DNA of 64,000 nucleotides from Clostridia bacterium (lineage in GTDB: Bacteria; Bacillota; Clostridia; Oscillospirales; CAG-272). The stretch covers positions 62,001 to 126,000 of the forward strand of contig JAFQOG010000029.1 of the NCBI GenBank assembly GCA_017420755.1, written 5' to 3'. Positions 41,601-51,721 of this stretch are shown here, one piece after another. Below the pieces are notes generated by a model. The model was not told the DNA's origin, made no database searches, and was given only the letters and a program-made list of their open reading frames with translations. Within the stretch, counting starts at the first letter, position 1, and each line of letters begins with the position of its first letter. Both the position numbers and the translations under genes were made by a program.

Positions 41601-42665
41601 ATGAACGAGGAATTCAATATTAATGATATCATCGATCAAACAAATCCAAATACAAACGATGACGAAACCAAGCCTGAAGAGATTGATTTTTATGGTGACG
41701 AGCAGCTTGAGGAGCTTTTTGTAAGCATTGCTGCAAATGGTCCTGACGATCTCAATATGGAGGATGTTGACGATCTCGAAAGAGAGATGGAGCAGCTCAT
41801 CACAACAGAGGAAATCGAGAGAATGCAAAATGACCTTTCTGTCGATGACCCGGTTAGAATGTACCTTAAGGAAATCGGTAAGGTTCCACTTTTGAGTCCC
41901 GAAGAGGAAAAATTGTATGCTGTTCGCATGAAGAATGGCGATGAAAACGCTAAGAACAAGATAGTTGAGGCAAACCTTCGTCTTGTTGTAAGTATAGCTA
42001 AAAAGCATGTTGGAAAGGGCATGGCATTCCTTGATCTAATCCAAGAGGGTAACCTCGGTCTTATGAAGGCGGTTGATAAGTTTGATCCCGAAAAAGGATA
42101 CAAATTTTCAACATATGCTACATGGTGGATAAGACAAGCTATCACAAGAGCGATTGCCGATCAAGCCAGAACCGTTCGTATTCCTGTTCACATGGTTGAA
42201 ACAATTCATAAGGTTTCAAGAGTTTCAAGACAGCTCCTTCAAGAATTAGGAAGAGAACCCACACCCGAGGAAATCGCTGAAAAGATTGATATGACACCCG
42301 AAAAGGTTCGCGATACAATGAAATATGCTCTTGAGCCTGTTTCACTTGAAACTCCAATCGGTGAAGAGGAGGATAGCCACCTAGGTGACTTTATTCCTGA
42401 TGAAGATTCACCCGCTCCTGCAGAAGCAGCTTCCTACACTCTTTTAAGAGAACAGCTTAACGAGGTTCTTAAAACTCTTACTCCAAGAGAAGAAGAGGTT
42501 CTAAGACTTCGCTTCGGTCTTGACGACGGAAGAGCAAGAACTCTTGAGGAGGTTGGCGAAAGATTTAAGATTACTCGTGAGAGAATTAGACAGATTGAGG
42601 CTAAGGCTCTTCGCAAGCTTCGCCATCCCAGCAGATCTAAAAAGTTAAGAGCTTATCTTGACTAA
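41601..42665 (+). CDS. rpoD: Primary RNA polymerase sigma factor SigA/RpoD
   Basis: The housekeeping sigma factor. A short acidic region 1.1 is followed by region 1.2 ([19 protein letters not shown]), region 2 with the -10-recognising [19 protein letters not shown], region 3 and region 4 with [20 protein letters not shown]. The 354-residue length is typical of Bacillota. It lies 12 bases after dnaG. Confidence 0.97.
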   Translation: MNEEFNINDIIDQTNPNTNDDETKPEEIDFYGDEQLEELFVSIAANGPDDLNMEDVDDLEREMEQLITTEEIERMQNDLSVDDPVRMYLKEIGKVPLLSPEEEKLYAVRMKNGDENAKNKIVEANLRLVVSIAKKHVGKGMAFLDLIQEGNLGLMKAVDKFDPEKGYKFSTYATWWIRQAITRAIADQARTVRIPVHMVETIHKVSRVSRQLLQELGREPTPEEIAEKIDMTPEKVRDTMKYALEPVSLETPIGEEEDSHLGDFIPDEDSPAPAEAASYTLLREQLNEVLKTLTPREEEVLRLRFGLDDGRARTLEEVGERFKITRERIRQIEAKALRKLRHPSRSKKLRAYLD

Positions 42666-42699
42666 TGATTAAAATTTTGTAAACGATATACAAAATATC

Positions 42700-42728
42700 T
42701 TGACAAAGCTGTTTATTTATAGTAAAAT
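42700..42728 (+). promoter_or_regulatory. Promoter of the solute-binding lipoprotein gene
   Basis: TTGACA (42700-42705), 17 bases, TAAAAT (42723-42728). Confidence 0.7.
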
Positions 42729-42769
42729 TATTATAATTGTATAAATCTCTTAACTGGGGGAAGAAATAA

Positions 42770-44701
42770 ATGAAAAAAAGATTAATGTGCTTGCTTATGG
42801 CACTTCTTATGGTTTGCTCGGTGGTTCTTGTGTCGTGCGCCGATGACAAGACAGATGACCAAATAAGACAAGAAAATGTATGTAAGGCTGATACCGCGTA
42901 CACGCTTTCAATATGGATTCCTACTAACGCGTCAACAGCTGACATAAATAAAGAGGATAGCGAATTTAATAAAAGACTTAATGCTATTGAAGATGAAATT
43001 AACAGTATTCTTTCTTCTAGTAGCACAAAAATCGAAATCGTTGTTAAAAATGATGCTGAATACGACAAGGCGCTTCAAGATAAGCTCACATCTGCTAGCA
43101 CCTCAACGCTTCCTAAGCCATCATCTCTTGGAGAAAAATATGTAAATAGCGCATACAAGTATGTTCCGGAGAATGCTGATCCTGAGGATTATTTTTACAA
43201 GCTAAAATATCCAGAAATTCTTGAAAATCAGGTTGATATTTGCCTAATTAGAAATTATGCTACATATAATTCCTTGATTCAAAAGAACACTCTTCATTCA
43301 TTAAATGAATACATTACTGCTTCAACTGCATCTTATCCAAGAATGATGAAGCTTATAAGAAATGAATTCATCAATCCGCTAATCATTAATAAAAACTTGT
43401 ACGCTATTCCTAACAATCGTGCATATGTTGATGATGAGTACCAGTACATTCTTATTAATAAAGAATTGGCTGAAAGCGCCGATGTTACCGTAGATGTTAA
43501 TGCTATCGCTAATCTTGTTGATTGCGAGGAAATCATCAATAAAATTGGTGACTTGAAGCTTGATGGAATTGTTCCATTGGTTGGAACAGAGAAGGAGCTT
43601 AGCGGAATTATTTCTTGGGGTGACGATCAATCACTTATTGTTTCTACAAACGAGAACACAGCTCCGGGCTCTATTTTTGACAATGAGCAATATATGGCGT
43701 ATGTTTCGCTTTATAAATCACTCTCTGAAAAAAGCTATGTAAAAGAGACACTTTTGGATGACGAAACTGCAGGCGTATTTGTTTATAATGGTACAAAGGC
43801 AGGCGCTGAGGCTTATGCCGAGGATTATTACCTTGTTAAAACTGAAAATCCCGTTTTGAACGAAGAGCAGGCTTATGGCTCTATGTTCGCTATTTCTGAG
43901 TATTCTATCAAATATGATAGAGCTATGAGCTTCTTATATTTGCTCTATACTAACGAGGAAATTCGTACCCTAATTCAATATGGTATTCAAGATGTAGATT
44001 ACATTCTTGATTATAGCGAGGACGAGGAAAACCCAACTATTGAGCTTATCAAGGATGCAAACGGAAATGTTGTTTATGACATGAACAATGACTATACCGG
44101 TAATGGTTACATCACATATAAAGAGGATGGTACTGTTATTGACGCTTGGGATTATGTTAAGTCTGTAAACTACGATGCAATTGTTTCAAAATACATGCAC
44201 TTCCAATCTAATTATGATAAGGCATCTGCATCTGTAAAGGACGAGGTAAATACCATTACAGAGGCTCTCAAAGCCTTTAATGAGGAAATTTTCTCTACCA
44301 TAAAGGCAATGTCCTATGATGAGTTTGAGGAATTTAAGGCTTCGTATGAAGAGGCTAAGGTAATAAAATACGCCGATGTTCTTAGCAAGCTTGAGGCGGG
44401 GCTTGAGGAATATGAAACCTTGAAGCCTGATGAGCAAAGTATGACTGAACAGCTGGAGGCTAATAAATCTTGGATCGAAGCTAACAAGAACGATGATACA
44501 ATGAAGGATGCAGTAAAGGAGAAGGAAAAGGAAAATACTGACCTTCAAGCAAAGCTTGATAAAATTACTGCATATGATGAGCTTCTTGCTTTAAAGGATA
44601 CCTATACCAAGAACGAAACGGTATTTAAGGTTCTTGAATCTGAAGCATTGAAAAATGCTCTCAATAAGTATTCAAGCTTGAATCAAACCTACAATAAATA
44701 A
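42770..44701 (+). CDS. Extracellular solute-binding-like lipoprotein
   Basis: A 643-residue lipoprotein with lipobox VLVSC (Cys at about 23). The middle part resembles ABC-transporter solute-binding proteins, probably sugar-type: VDICLIRNYATYNSLIQK, HSLNEYITAS, LYAIPNNRAY and AMSFLYLLYTNEEIRTLIQYG. The last 150 residues are a charged, helical, coiled-coil-like tail (KDAVKEKEKENTDLQAKL), which is unusual for this class. No permease or ATPase gene is nearby, so the partner transporter, if any, is elsewhere. Confidence 0.75.
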   Translation: MKKRLMCLLMALLMVCSVVLVSCADDKTDDQIRQENVCKADTAYTLSIWIPTNASTADINKEDSEFNKRLNAIEDEINSILSSSSTKIEIVVKNDAEYDKALQDKLTSASTSTLPKPSSLGEKYVNSAYKYVPENADPEDYFYKLKYPEILENQVDICLIRNYATYNSLIQKNTLHSLNEYITASTASYPRMMKLIRNEFINPLIINKNLYAIPNNRAYVDDEYQYILINKELAESADVTVDVNAIANLVDCEEIINKIGDLKLDGIVPLVGTEKELSGIISWGDDQSLIVSTNENTAPGSIFDNEQYMAYVSLYKSLSEKSYVKETLLDDETAGVFVYNGTKAGAEAYAEDYYLVKTENPVLNEEQAYGSMFAISEYSIKYDRAMSFLYLLYTNEEIRTLIQYGIQDVDYILDYSEDEENPTIELIKDANGNVVYDMNNDYTGNGYITYKEDGTVIDAWDYVKSVNYDAIVSKYMHFQSNYDKASASVKDEVNTITEALKAFNEEIFSTIKAMSYDEFEEFKASYEEAKVIKYADVLSKLEAGLEEYETLKPDEQSMTEQLEANKSWIEANKNDDTMKDAVKEKEKENTDLQAKLDKITAYDELLALKDTYTKNETVFKVLESEALKNALNKYSSLNQTYNK

Positions 44702-44703
44702 TT

Positions 44704-44804
44704 AAAAATCGAGGCAGAAATGTAAGATGATATAATGATGCTAGACACTAAAAAAGCGGTGTCTGACATCAATTGACTTCTTCACAAAAAATGCCTCGAT
44801 TTTT
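44704..44804 (+). repeat. 13-base perfect inverted repeat around a 75-base loop with an inner stem
   Basis: AAAAATCGAGGCA (44704-44716) is the exact complement of TGCCTCGATTTTT (44792-44804). Inside, AGACAC (44743-44748) pairs with GTGTCT (44759-44764) around AAAAAG-type sequence. The T run at the end would let it act as a terminator for the lipoprotein gene, though the loop is unusually long. No ORF lies inside. Confidence 0.55.
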
Positions 44805-44840
44805 GCTTAAGGATAAGATGTTATATGTGGCATTAAAGCC

Positions 44841-44870
44841 TTGACAATAAGGATCTAGACATGGTACAAT
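44841..44870 (+). promoter_or_regulatory. Promoter of the 1144-residue LRR lipoprotein gene
   Basis: TTGACA (44841-44846), 18 bases, TACAAT (44865-44870). Confidence 0.65.
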
Positions 44871-44905
44871 AAAAGCATAGATTAAGATATTTTGGGAGAA
44901 ACATT

Positions 44906-47900
44906 ATGAAAAGGATAGTCAAAACGATACTTGCCGTATCAATTTGCATAATGGGTATTATTTTTCTGATTTCTTGCGGAGGCGATGTTAACGGCGAAAA
45001 ATCGCTTCTCGATTTTGAACTTTCAAGTGATGGAAATTATTATACTATTACAGGAATTGGCAAATATACGGAACCTTCCCTTATAATTCCGTCGACATAC
45101 GAGGGAATGCCTGTTAGTGCAATTGGCAAGGGCGCCTTTTCGGGTAACGAAACGATAACAGAGGTGGTAATTCCAAAAAGCATTACCGTAATAGGAGCTG
45201 GCGCATTTCAAAACATTCCGAATCTTACAAAGGTTACATTTGAGGAAAATGGTAAACTTGAGGTGATTGATGATGGTGCGTTTGAACGATGTCATATGCT
45301 TACATCGGTAAAAATACCGAGCAGTGTTACCGAAATTGGTGCAAACGCGTTCAAAGAATGTACTACACTTTCGGTTGTGGAAATTGAAAGCATTGAGTCT
45401 TGGTGTGGCATCAAATTTGAAAACGAAACCTCAAATCCCGCATACTATTCCCTCGCTCTTACTCTTGGCGAAAAAGTGATTTCAAACCTCGTTATTCCCG
45501 AGGGAGTGAGCGAAATCGGGGATTATACATTTTCTTATAACACCGCAATTAACACAGTTTCAATACCGAAAAGCGTTGCAAAAATCGGCAAGTTTGAAAG
45601 CTGTATAAACCTTGTCGAGATAATTTACAATGCAAAAAATGCGACTTGTGAAGCCTCACCATTTGAAAAAGCGGGTAACGCAACTGATAAAATAAAGGTT
45701 ATTATCGGTGCTGATGTTGAAGTATTGCCAAAGGAAATTTTCTCAAATAGCGCACATATCACCTCTCTTGATATGTCGGGAGCAAGCGCACTTTCCGAGA
45801 TTGGCGATAAAGCATTTTTCAATGCGGAAAATCTTGAGAGTGTTACCTCTATTCCCACAACGGTTAAAAAAATCGGCTCAAACGCATTTGATGGATGTAA
45901 AAAAATATTTACTTTTGAAGACGGAGTCTATTATATTGGCACATGGGCGGTTAGCAGGACAAATGGTGTGCCGACAAATCTTACGATCCGTGAAGGCACG
46001 GTAGGAATTGCGTCGGGTGTGTTTTATAATTGCGTTTCTTTGCAAAATCTCACACTCCCTGCTTCTCTTAAAATGATAGGCGTTGCATCATTTCGTGACT
46101 GCCCGTCACTTAAAACAATCAATCTTGTTGAGAATTCTTCACTTACATATGTTGGTGATGCGGGATTTTATAATTGCACATCGCTTTCGGCAGTAAAAAT
46201 TCATTCAAGCAAGGATTGGGCAAAGATAAATTTTGAAAGCAAAAGCGCAAATCCACTTACACAATCGAGCGCAGTGGCTCTTTATCTTGATGGTCAAAAG
46301 GTGACCGAACTTATCGTTTCGGATATTAATGAAATCGGCACATACGCTTTCAAAGATTATTTAGCTCTTACAAAGGTTGAATTGAATAATGTAAAGAAAA
46401 TCGGTGCAAATGCATTTGAAAACTGCAATATGATTACACATATTTCGTTAAGTAGCGAATTTGATGTCACAATAGAGGACAACGCATTTTTCAATCTTAA
46501 ATCCTTGTCTGAAATTAATTATAATATAAAAAGCATAACTGTTTGCGAAACTTATAATGGAGTCTTCTACAATGCGGGAAAAGACAATTCATATGGAATT
46601 TATTTTCTTGTCGGTGAAGAAGTAGAAAGCATATCCGCTTCACTATTTAAGACTAAGTCAAGCGAAAATTCACCTAAGATAACCACAGTTCAATTCTCGG
46701 AAAGCGGCGCGCTTAAGACTGTTCCGTCATGCTTTGAAGGTATTAGTACACTGAAAACTGTTTATATTCCCGAGGGATTTTCCTCACTAGATTCGTGTTG
46801 CTTTAGAGGTTGCACAGGCATTTCTAAAATCTCTCTCCCGTCAACAATTACCGAAATTGGTGGTTCCGCATTCGAGGGGTGTTCTTCCCTTATTCAAATA
46901 AATCTTCCCGAAGGACTTACAAAAATTGGTTCGGGAGCATTTGCGAGCACGGGTATTGTCTCGCTTGAATTTCCAACGACACTAAAATCAATTGGCGCAA
47001 GCGCGTTCTATAAGTGTGCGAATCTTTCAAGCATAAATGCATTTCCGAGTGCACTTGCTGAAATTGGCGACATTGCATTTTATGAAAGCGCAATTACGGG
47101 CGTTATTACAATTCCCGAAAGCGTTACAAGTCTTGGTAGAGGAGTGTTTGTTCGAACAAAGATAACCGAGGCACATATACCCAATACGCTTATTTCTCTC
47201 GGTGAGCAAATGTTTGAAGGCTGTTCGGAGCTCACCTCAGTTACAGTTCCGGACTCTATTACCAAAATTGAAGCAAACACATTTAACGGTTGCTCAAAAT
47301 TAAGTCAATTTACAATTCCGTCAAGAGTTACCTCTATTGGTGCTAGCGCATTTGAGCGTTGTTCCTCGCTTACATCTATTGCTTTGCCCGAAGGGCTTAC
47401 CGAAATTGGAAATGGCGCATTCAAACAATGCTCGAAAATTACTGAGTTATATTTACCGTCAACACTTGTAACGATTGGAGAGGAAGCGTTCTTCTATGTC
47501 AAGAGCATTACCAAGATTGTTGTGCCAAAATCGGTTAAAGCTATCGGCAAGGGCGCATTTTCGCATTGTTCGTCACTTAGAGAAATGACACTTCCTTTCA
47601 TTGGCAATAGCGCCGAGTTGAACAAGGAATTTACCTATACCGAAACGGAAAAAACATATTTTGGCTACATCTTCGGAAACGGAGATGTGGAGGGGGTTAA
47701 GATTGAACAGTTCGTGCGTGGCGGACTCAATAACGAATCTTACGAATTTACTCTCCCAAAAAATCTTTCGACACTTACAGTAACATCTGACCACATTCCA
47801 ACATATTCGCTCTCGGATTGTAGCACAATTAAAACTTTGAAAATCCAAAGCGAAGAAATAAACCTTGCGAGAAATTCTATTTCATATCTCGAATCGGTTG

Positions 47901-48340
47901 TAACGATTGCGCTTGAAGGAAAGATTACCGAAATCGCTCCTGCTACATTTAGTGGTTGTACATCTCTTACAAATATTACCGTTACCGATAATAAAATAGT
48001 AAAAATTGGTGAAAGCGCTTTTGCGGATTGTGCATCGCTCGTGTCACTCCCACTAGAGATACTTGAAACTATTGGCAATGGGGCATTTTCAGGTTGTTCG
48101 TCACTTAAAAACATAAATTTCCCGAGTTCACTTAAATCAATCGGAGCTCTCGCGTTCGAAGGCTGCTCGGCACTTGAGAGTGTTACATTTGCATTAAGTG
48201 ATGGCTGGAGCGTTAAAAATGAAAATGATTCATTTGGTATACGCCTAAATCTCCCATCAAGAAATGCGACATATCTTATTGACTCATATAAGCATTATAA
48301 ATGGGAAAGAGAAAAGACATCTGACAGCTCTGTATCTTAA
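44906..48340 (+). CDS. Large BspA-type leucine-rich-repeat lipoprotein
   Basis: An 1144-residue surface lipoprotein with lipobox FLISC (Cys at about 24). Almost all the rest is BspA/LRR_5 units of about 23 residues (core IPSSVTEIGANAFKECTTL), interrupted by two long modules that share WCGIKFENETSNP and WAKINFESKSANP blocks. No InlB repeat, anchor motif or enzymatic domain is seen. Unlike the 23308 gene, its units have diverged in DNA, so it is an older repeat array. By eye its codons are less AT-rich than its neighbours'. The role is probably adhesion or contact with other cells. Confidence 0.87.
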   Translation: MKRIVKTILAVSICIMGIIFLISCGGDVNGEKSLLDFELSSDGNYYTITGIGKYTEPSLIIPSTYEGMPVSAIGKGAFSGNETITEVVIPKSITVIGAGAFQNIPNLTKVTFEENGKLEVIDDGAFERCHMLTSVKIPSSVTEIGANAFKECTTLSVVEIESIESWCGIKFENETSNPAYYSLALTLGEKVISNLVIPEGVSEIGDYTFSYNTAINTVSIPKSVAKIGKFESCINLVEIIYNAKNATCEASPFEKAGNATDKIKVIIGADVEVLPKEIFSNSAHITSLDMSGASALSEIGDKAFFNAENLESVTSIPTTVKKIGSNAFDGCKKIFTFEDGVYYIGTWAVSRTNGVPTNLTIREGTVGIASGVFYNCVSLQNLTLPASLKMIGVASFRDCPSLKTINLVENSSLTYVGDAGFYNCTSLSAVKIHSSKDWAKINFESKSANPLTQSSAVALYLDGQKVTELIVSDINEIGTYAFKDYLALTKVELNNVKKIGANAFENCNMITHISLSSEFDVTIEDNAFFNLKSLSEINYNIKSITVCETYNGVFYNAGKDNSYGIYFLVGEEVESISASLFKTKSSENSPKITTVQFSESGALKTVPSCFEGISTLKTVYIPEGFSSLDSCCFRGCTGISKISLPSTITEIGGSAFEGCSSLIQINLPEGLTKIGSGAFASTGIVSLEFPTTLKSIGASAFYKCANLSSINAFPSALAEIGDIAFYESAITGVITIPESVTSLGRGVFVRTKITEAHIPNTLISLGEQMFEGCSELTSVTVPDSITKIEANTFNGCSKLSQFTIPSRVTSIGASAFERCSSLTSIALPEGLTEIGNGAFKQCSKITELYLPSTLVTIGEEAFFYVKSITKIVVPKSVKAIGKGAFSHCSSLREMTLPFIGNSAELNKEFTYTETEKTYFGYIFGNGDVEGVKIEQFVRGGLNNESYEFTLPKNLSTLTVTSDHIPTYSLSDCSTIKTLKIQSEEINLARNSISYLESVVTIALEGKITEIAPATFSGCTSLTNITVTDNKIVKIGESAFADCASLVSLPLEILETIGNGAFSGCSSLKNINFPSSLKSIGALAFEGCSALESVTFALSDGWSVKNENDSFGIRLNLPSRNATYLIDSYKHYKWEREKTSDSSVS

Positions 48341-48458
48341 AAATAAAAAAATGACAAAATGAACTGCACAATTTTTAGGCAATCCGGTGACACCTATGTG
48401 TCTCTACAACTGGTTTTCACGCCAATTGTAAACTTTTTGTGAACTTTCGAAAAAATAT

Positions 48459-48487
48459 TTGCAATATCTCTTGTCGCATGTTATAAT
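48459..48487 (+). promoter_or_regulatory. Promoter of rpsB-tsf
   Basis: TTGCAA (48459-48464), 17 bases, TATAAT (48482-48487). Transcription would start near 48494, leaving a leader of about 120 bases. Confidence 0.75.
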
Positions 48488-48493
48488 TCAATG

Positions 48494-48600
48494 CGTGTGC
48501 GTGAGAAACACACAAAAAATAAAAACACACACAGGCTCTATGAGGCGTTGCTCGGTGCCAAATTGGTAGTGGCGCTAAGTGCTTGTGGTGGAAAAAACCA
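48494..48600 (+). promoter_or_regulatory. Candidate structured leader of rpsB mRNA
   Basis: The leader is long for this genome and can fold. GTGTG and CACAC pair near its 5' end. GGTGCC can pair with GGCGCT around AAATTGGTAGT, with two wobbles. The part at 48535-48590 is clearly richer in G and C than normal intergenic DNA here. Such a leader could bind S2 for autoregulation. I have not matched it to a known family. Confidence 0.35.
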
Positions 48601-48616
48601 AAGGAGGACATTAAAA

Positions 48617-49348
48617 ATGTCAGTTATCTCAATTAAGCAATTGCTTGAAGCAGGTGTTCACTTTGGACACCACACAAGAAGATGGAACCCTAAGATGGCA
48701 GAGTACATCTTCACAGAAAGAAACGGTATTTACATTATCGACCTTCAAAAGACAGCAAAGAAATTTGAAGAGGCGTATATGTTTGCCCGTGAAATCTCAG
48801 CAGAGGGTGGCAACATCCTTTTCGTAGGAACAAAGAAGCAGGCTACTGATGCAATTCGTGATGAGGCTCTTCGTTGCGGAATGTATTATGTAAATGTTCG
48901 TTGGCTCGGCGGAATGCTCACAAACTTTAAGACAATTAAGCACAGCATCGCTCGCCTTGCTCACCTCGAAAAGATGAAGGAGGACGGAACATTCGATCTT
49001 CTTCCTAAGAAAGAAGTTGCAGGCCTTACAAAGGAAATGGAAAACCTCGAAAGAAACCTTGGCGGTATCAAGACTATGACAGAGCTTCCTTCAGCAATTT
49101 TCATTGTTGATACAAAGAAGGAGCACAATGCAGTTCTTGAGGCTAAGAGACTTGGCATTCCTGTTATCGCTATTGTTGATACAAACTGCGATCCTGATGA
49201 TGCAGATTATGTTATCCCCGGTAACGACGATGCTATTCGTGCAATCAAGCTCATTTCTGCTGCTATTGCTGATGCAGTAATCGAGGGCAGACAGGGCGAA
49301 ACTCCCGTTGAAGCAGTTGAAGAGACTGTTCAGGAAGACGCTGAATAA
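48617..49348 (+). CDS. rpsB: 30S ribosomal protein S2
   Basis: S2 binds late to the head of the 30S subunit and recruits S1. The 243-residue protein has [23 protein letters not shown] at its N-terminus (start MSVI), [14 protein letters not shown] and [24 protein letters not shown] 48617 is preceded by AAGGAGG. It is followed by tsf 27 bases later. Confidence 0.97.
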   Translation: MSVISIKQLLEAGVHFGHHTRRWNPKMAEYIFTERNGIYIIDLQKTAKKFEEAYMFAREISAEGGNILFVGTKKQATDAIRDEALRCGMYYVNVRWLGGMLTNFKTIKHSIARLAHLEKMKEDGTFDLLPKKEVAGLTKEMENLERNLGGIKTMTELPSAIFIVDTKKEHNAVLEAKRLGIPVIAIVDTNCDPDDADYVIPGNDDAIRAIKLISAAIADAVIEGRQGETPVEAVEETVQEDAE

Positions 49349-49375
49349 TTAATATAATTCACGGAGGAAATTAAA

Positions 49376-50308
49376 ATGGCAGCTATTACAGCAAAAATGG
49401 TTTCAGATCTTAGAGCAAAGACTGGTTGTGGCATGATGGAGTGTAAAAAGGCTCTTACAGAAACAAACGGTGACTTTGACGAGGCAGTAAAGCTTCTTCG
49501 TGAGAGAGGTCTTGCAGTTGCAACAAAGAAGGCATCTCGTATTGCATCTGAGGGTGTTGTTGACATTCTCGTATCAGATGACAAGAGAAGCGCTGCTATG
49601 ATCGAAGTAAACGCAGAGACAGACTTCGTTGCAAAGAACGCATTGTTCCTTGAGTTCGTTCAGGGCATTCTTAAGACAATCCTTGAGACAAGACCTGCGA
49701 GCGTTGAGGAGCTTCTTACAAAGAAATATGACGATTCCTTTACAGTTGAGGAAAAGAGAATCGAAATGGTTCAAACTATCGGTGAGAACATGAATATCCG
49801 TCGTTTTGTAATCGTTGATGGCATTTTGTCAACATACATTCACGGTAAGGGTACAACTGGTGTTATCGTTAAGTTTAATACTGATGAGGCAGTAGCTGAT
49901 ACCGCAGAATTCGCAGAATTCGCAAGAAATATCGCTCTTCAAGTAGCTGGTATGCCTGTTCCTTACCTCAATAGAGAGTCAGTTCCCGCTGATGTTCTCG
50001 AGGAAGAAAAGGGAATTATCCTTGCTCAACTTAAGAACGATCCTAAGAACGCATCTAAGCCTGAGCAAATCCTTGAAAAGATGATTGTTGGTAAGATTGG
50101 CAAGTTCTTCGAAAAGAACTGCTTGATCGAGCAACCATATGTAAAGGAAGACAAGATGACAGTTGGTCAGTATGTTGACGCTACTGCTAAGGCTCTTGGC
50201 ACAAAGATCGAAATCGTTGAATTCGTTATGTTCGAGAAGGGCGAGGGTCTCCAAAAGAGAGAAGAAAACTTCGCTGACGAAATCGAAAAGCTAGTAAACG
50301 GTAACTAA
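49376..50308 (+). CDS. tsf: Elongation factor Ts
   Basis: EF-Ts is the nucleotide exchange factor for EF-Tu. The UBA-like N-terminus VSDLRAKTGCGMMECKKAL and the core motif MIEVNAETDFVAKN are clear. The length of 310 residues is normal. It is co-transcribed with rpsB and followed by a terminator. Confidence 0.97.
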   Translation: MAAITAKMVSDLRAKTGCGMMECKKALTETNGDFDEAVKLLRERGLAVATKKASRIASEGVVDILVSDDKRSAAMIEVNAETDFVAKNALFLEFVQGILKTILETRPASVEELLTKKYDDSFTVEEKRIEMVQTIGENMNIRRFVIVDGILSTYIHGKGTTGVIVKFNTDEAVADTAEFAEFARNIALQVAGMPVPYLNRESVPADVLEEEKGIILAQLKNDPKNASKPEQILEKMIVGKIGKFFEKNCLIEQPYVKEDKMTVGQYVDATAKALGTKIEIVEFVMFEKGEGLQKREENFADEIEKLVNGN

Positions 50309-50313
50309 AACTT

Positions 50314-50343
50314 AAAAACCGACAGATTTCTGTCGGTTTTTTT
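50314..50343 (+). terminator. Terminator of rpsB-tsf
   Basis: AAAAACCGACAGA, loop TT, TCTGTCGGTTTTTTT. Confidence 0.9.
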
Positions 50344-50373
50344 GTAAATAAAATAAAAATTTTAAAATTTGTA

Positions 50374-50402
50374 TTTACAAATTCAAAAATATATAGTATT
50401 AT
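50374..50402 (+). promoter_or_regulatory. Promoter of pyrH-frr
   Basis: TTTACA (50374-50379), 17 bases, TATTAT (50397-50402). Confidence 0.55.
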
Positions 50403-50438
50403 TAATATAGTATATTTTACATTTACTAGGAGAATGCT

Positions 50439-51158
50439 GTGGAAACGGGAAAACCAATTTACAAAAGAGTCCTATTAAAGCTATCAGGCGAGGCAATTTC
50501 TGCCGGTCAGGACGGAATATTAAAATTTGAGTATATCGAACAAATCGTAAATGTTATAAAAAAGTGTATTTCTAGTGGCGTTGAATTTGGAATAATTGTC
50601 GGCGCAGGAAATATTTGGCGTGGTAGAAGTGGCGAGAACATGGACAGAGTAAAGGCTGACCATATGGGAATGATCGCAACTTGTATAAACGCCATTGCTT
50701 TACAAGAGGCATTTATTAGATGTGGAATTGATACAGTTGTTATGACTGCTGTTGAAATGAAGGCTTTCGCTAGACCATTTGTAAGAGACGAGGCAATAGA
50801 CCTTCTTAAATCCGGAAAGGTTGTAATATTTGGTGCAGGACTTGGTATTCCTTTTGTATCGACAGATACCGCTGCTGTTGTTAGAGCCGCAGAAATCGGT
50901 GCAGATATTGTTTTGATGGCTAAAAATATTGATGCAATATATACCGCCGATCCAAGAAAGGATAAAACCGCAACTAAAATTTCTTGCATCACATACAAGG
51001 AAATTCTTGCAAGAGGTCTTGCTGCTATGGATTCAACCGCAACCTCTTTCGCTATGGATAACAATATTCCAATTCATGTATTTGGTCTTGATAAATGTGA
51101 AAATATTTATAATGTAATTATGGGTGCTGAAATGGGCACTATAGTAAAAGGAGAATAA
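50439..51158 (+). CDS. pyrH: UMP kinase
   Basis: PyrH phosphorylates UMP to UDP in pyrimidine synthesis. The motifs LLKLSGEA, GIIVGAGNIWRGR and FGAGLGIPFVSTDTAA are present, as is DAIYTADPRKD. Its 239 residues begin with a GTG at 50439, just after an AGGAG. frr follows after 2 bases. Confidence 0.96.
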   Translation: METGKPIYKRVLLKLSGEAISAGQDGILKFEYIEQIVNVIKKCISSGVEFGIIVGAGNIWRGRSGENMDRVKADHMGMIATCINAIALQEAFIRCGIDTVVMTAVEMKAFARPFVRDEAIDLLKSGKVVIFGAGLGIPFVSTDTAAVVRAAEIGADIVLMAKNIDAIYTADPRKDKTATKISCITYKEILARGLAAMDSTATSFAMDNNIPIHVFGLDKCENIYNVIMGAEMGTIVKGE

Positions 51159-51160
51159 AA

Positions 51161-51715
51161 ATGAAGCTAGACACAAAAGATTTTGAAGTAAAAATGAAAA
51201 AATCTATCGAGGCTTATAAAAATGAGCTCGATACCATTCGTGCAGGCCGTGCTAACCCTAATGTTCTTTCTAGGGTAATGGTTGATTACTATGGCACACC
51301 AACACCTGTAAACCAAATCGGTACAGTATCATGTCCTGATGCTAGAACAATCGTTATTCAGCCTTGGGACGCATCAACTCTTAAGGGAATTGAAAAGGCT
51401 CTTCTTGCGTCTGATCTTGGAATTACTCCTGCAAATGATGGTAAGGTAATTAGACTATCATTCCCACAGCTCACTGAGGATAGAAGAAAAGAGCTTAAGA
51501 AACAGGTTTCCAAGCTTGGCGAGGATGCCAAGGTTGCAATCCGTAATATCCGTCGTGACGCTATGGAAAGAGCCAAGGATATGAAGAAGAACGGCGAGAT
51601 GACTGAGGATGAGCTTAAGGCATCTGAAAAGCTAGTTCAAGACCTAACTGATAAGTACATCAAGGAAATTGATGCAATTACAGCGGCAAAAGAAAAAGAA
51701 ATTATGGAAATATAA
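51161..51715 (+). CDS. frr: Ribosome recycling factor
   Basis: RRF splits the post-termination ribosome together with EF-G. The 184-residue protein has the N-terminal helix with IRAGRANPNVL, the central YYGTPTPVNQIGTVSCPDAR and IRLSFPQLTEDRRKELKK. It is co-transcribed with pyrH, the usual order. Confidence 0.97.
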   Translation: MKLDTKDFEVKMKKSIEAYKNELDTIRAGRANPNVLSRVMVDYYGTPTPVNQIGTVSCPDARTIVIQPWDASTLKGIEKALLASDLGITPANDGKVIRLSFPQLTEDRRKELKKQVSKLGEDAKVAIRNIRRDAMERAKDMKKNGEMTEDELKASEKLVQDLTDKYIKEIDAITAAKEKEIMEI

Positions 51716-51721
51716 TTCGAT

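Noticed and set aside
50507..51064. A 185-codon minus-strand frame opposite pyrH
   Set aside because: It lies wholly within the well-supported pyrH gene and its translation has no family character.
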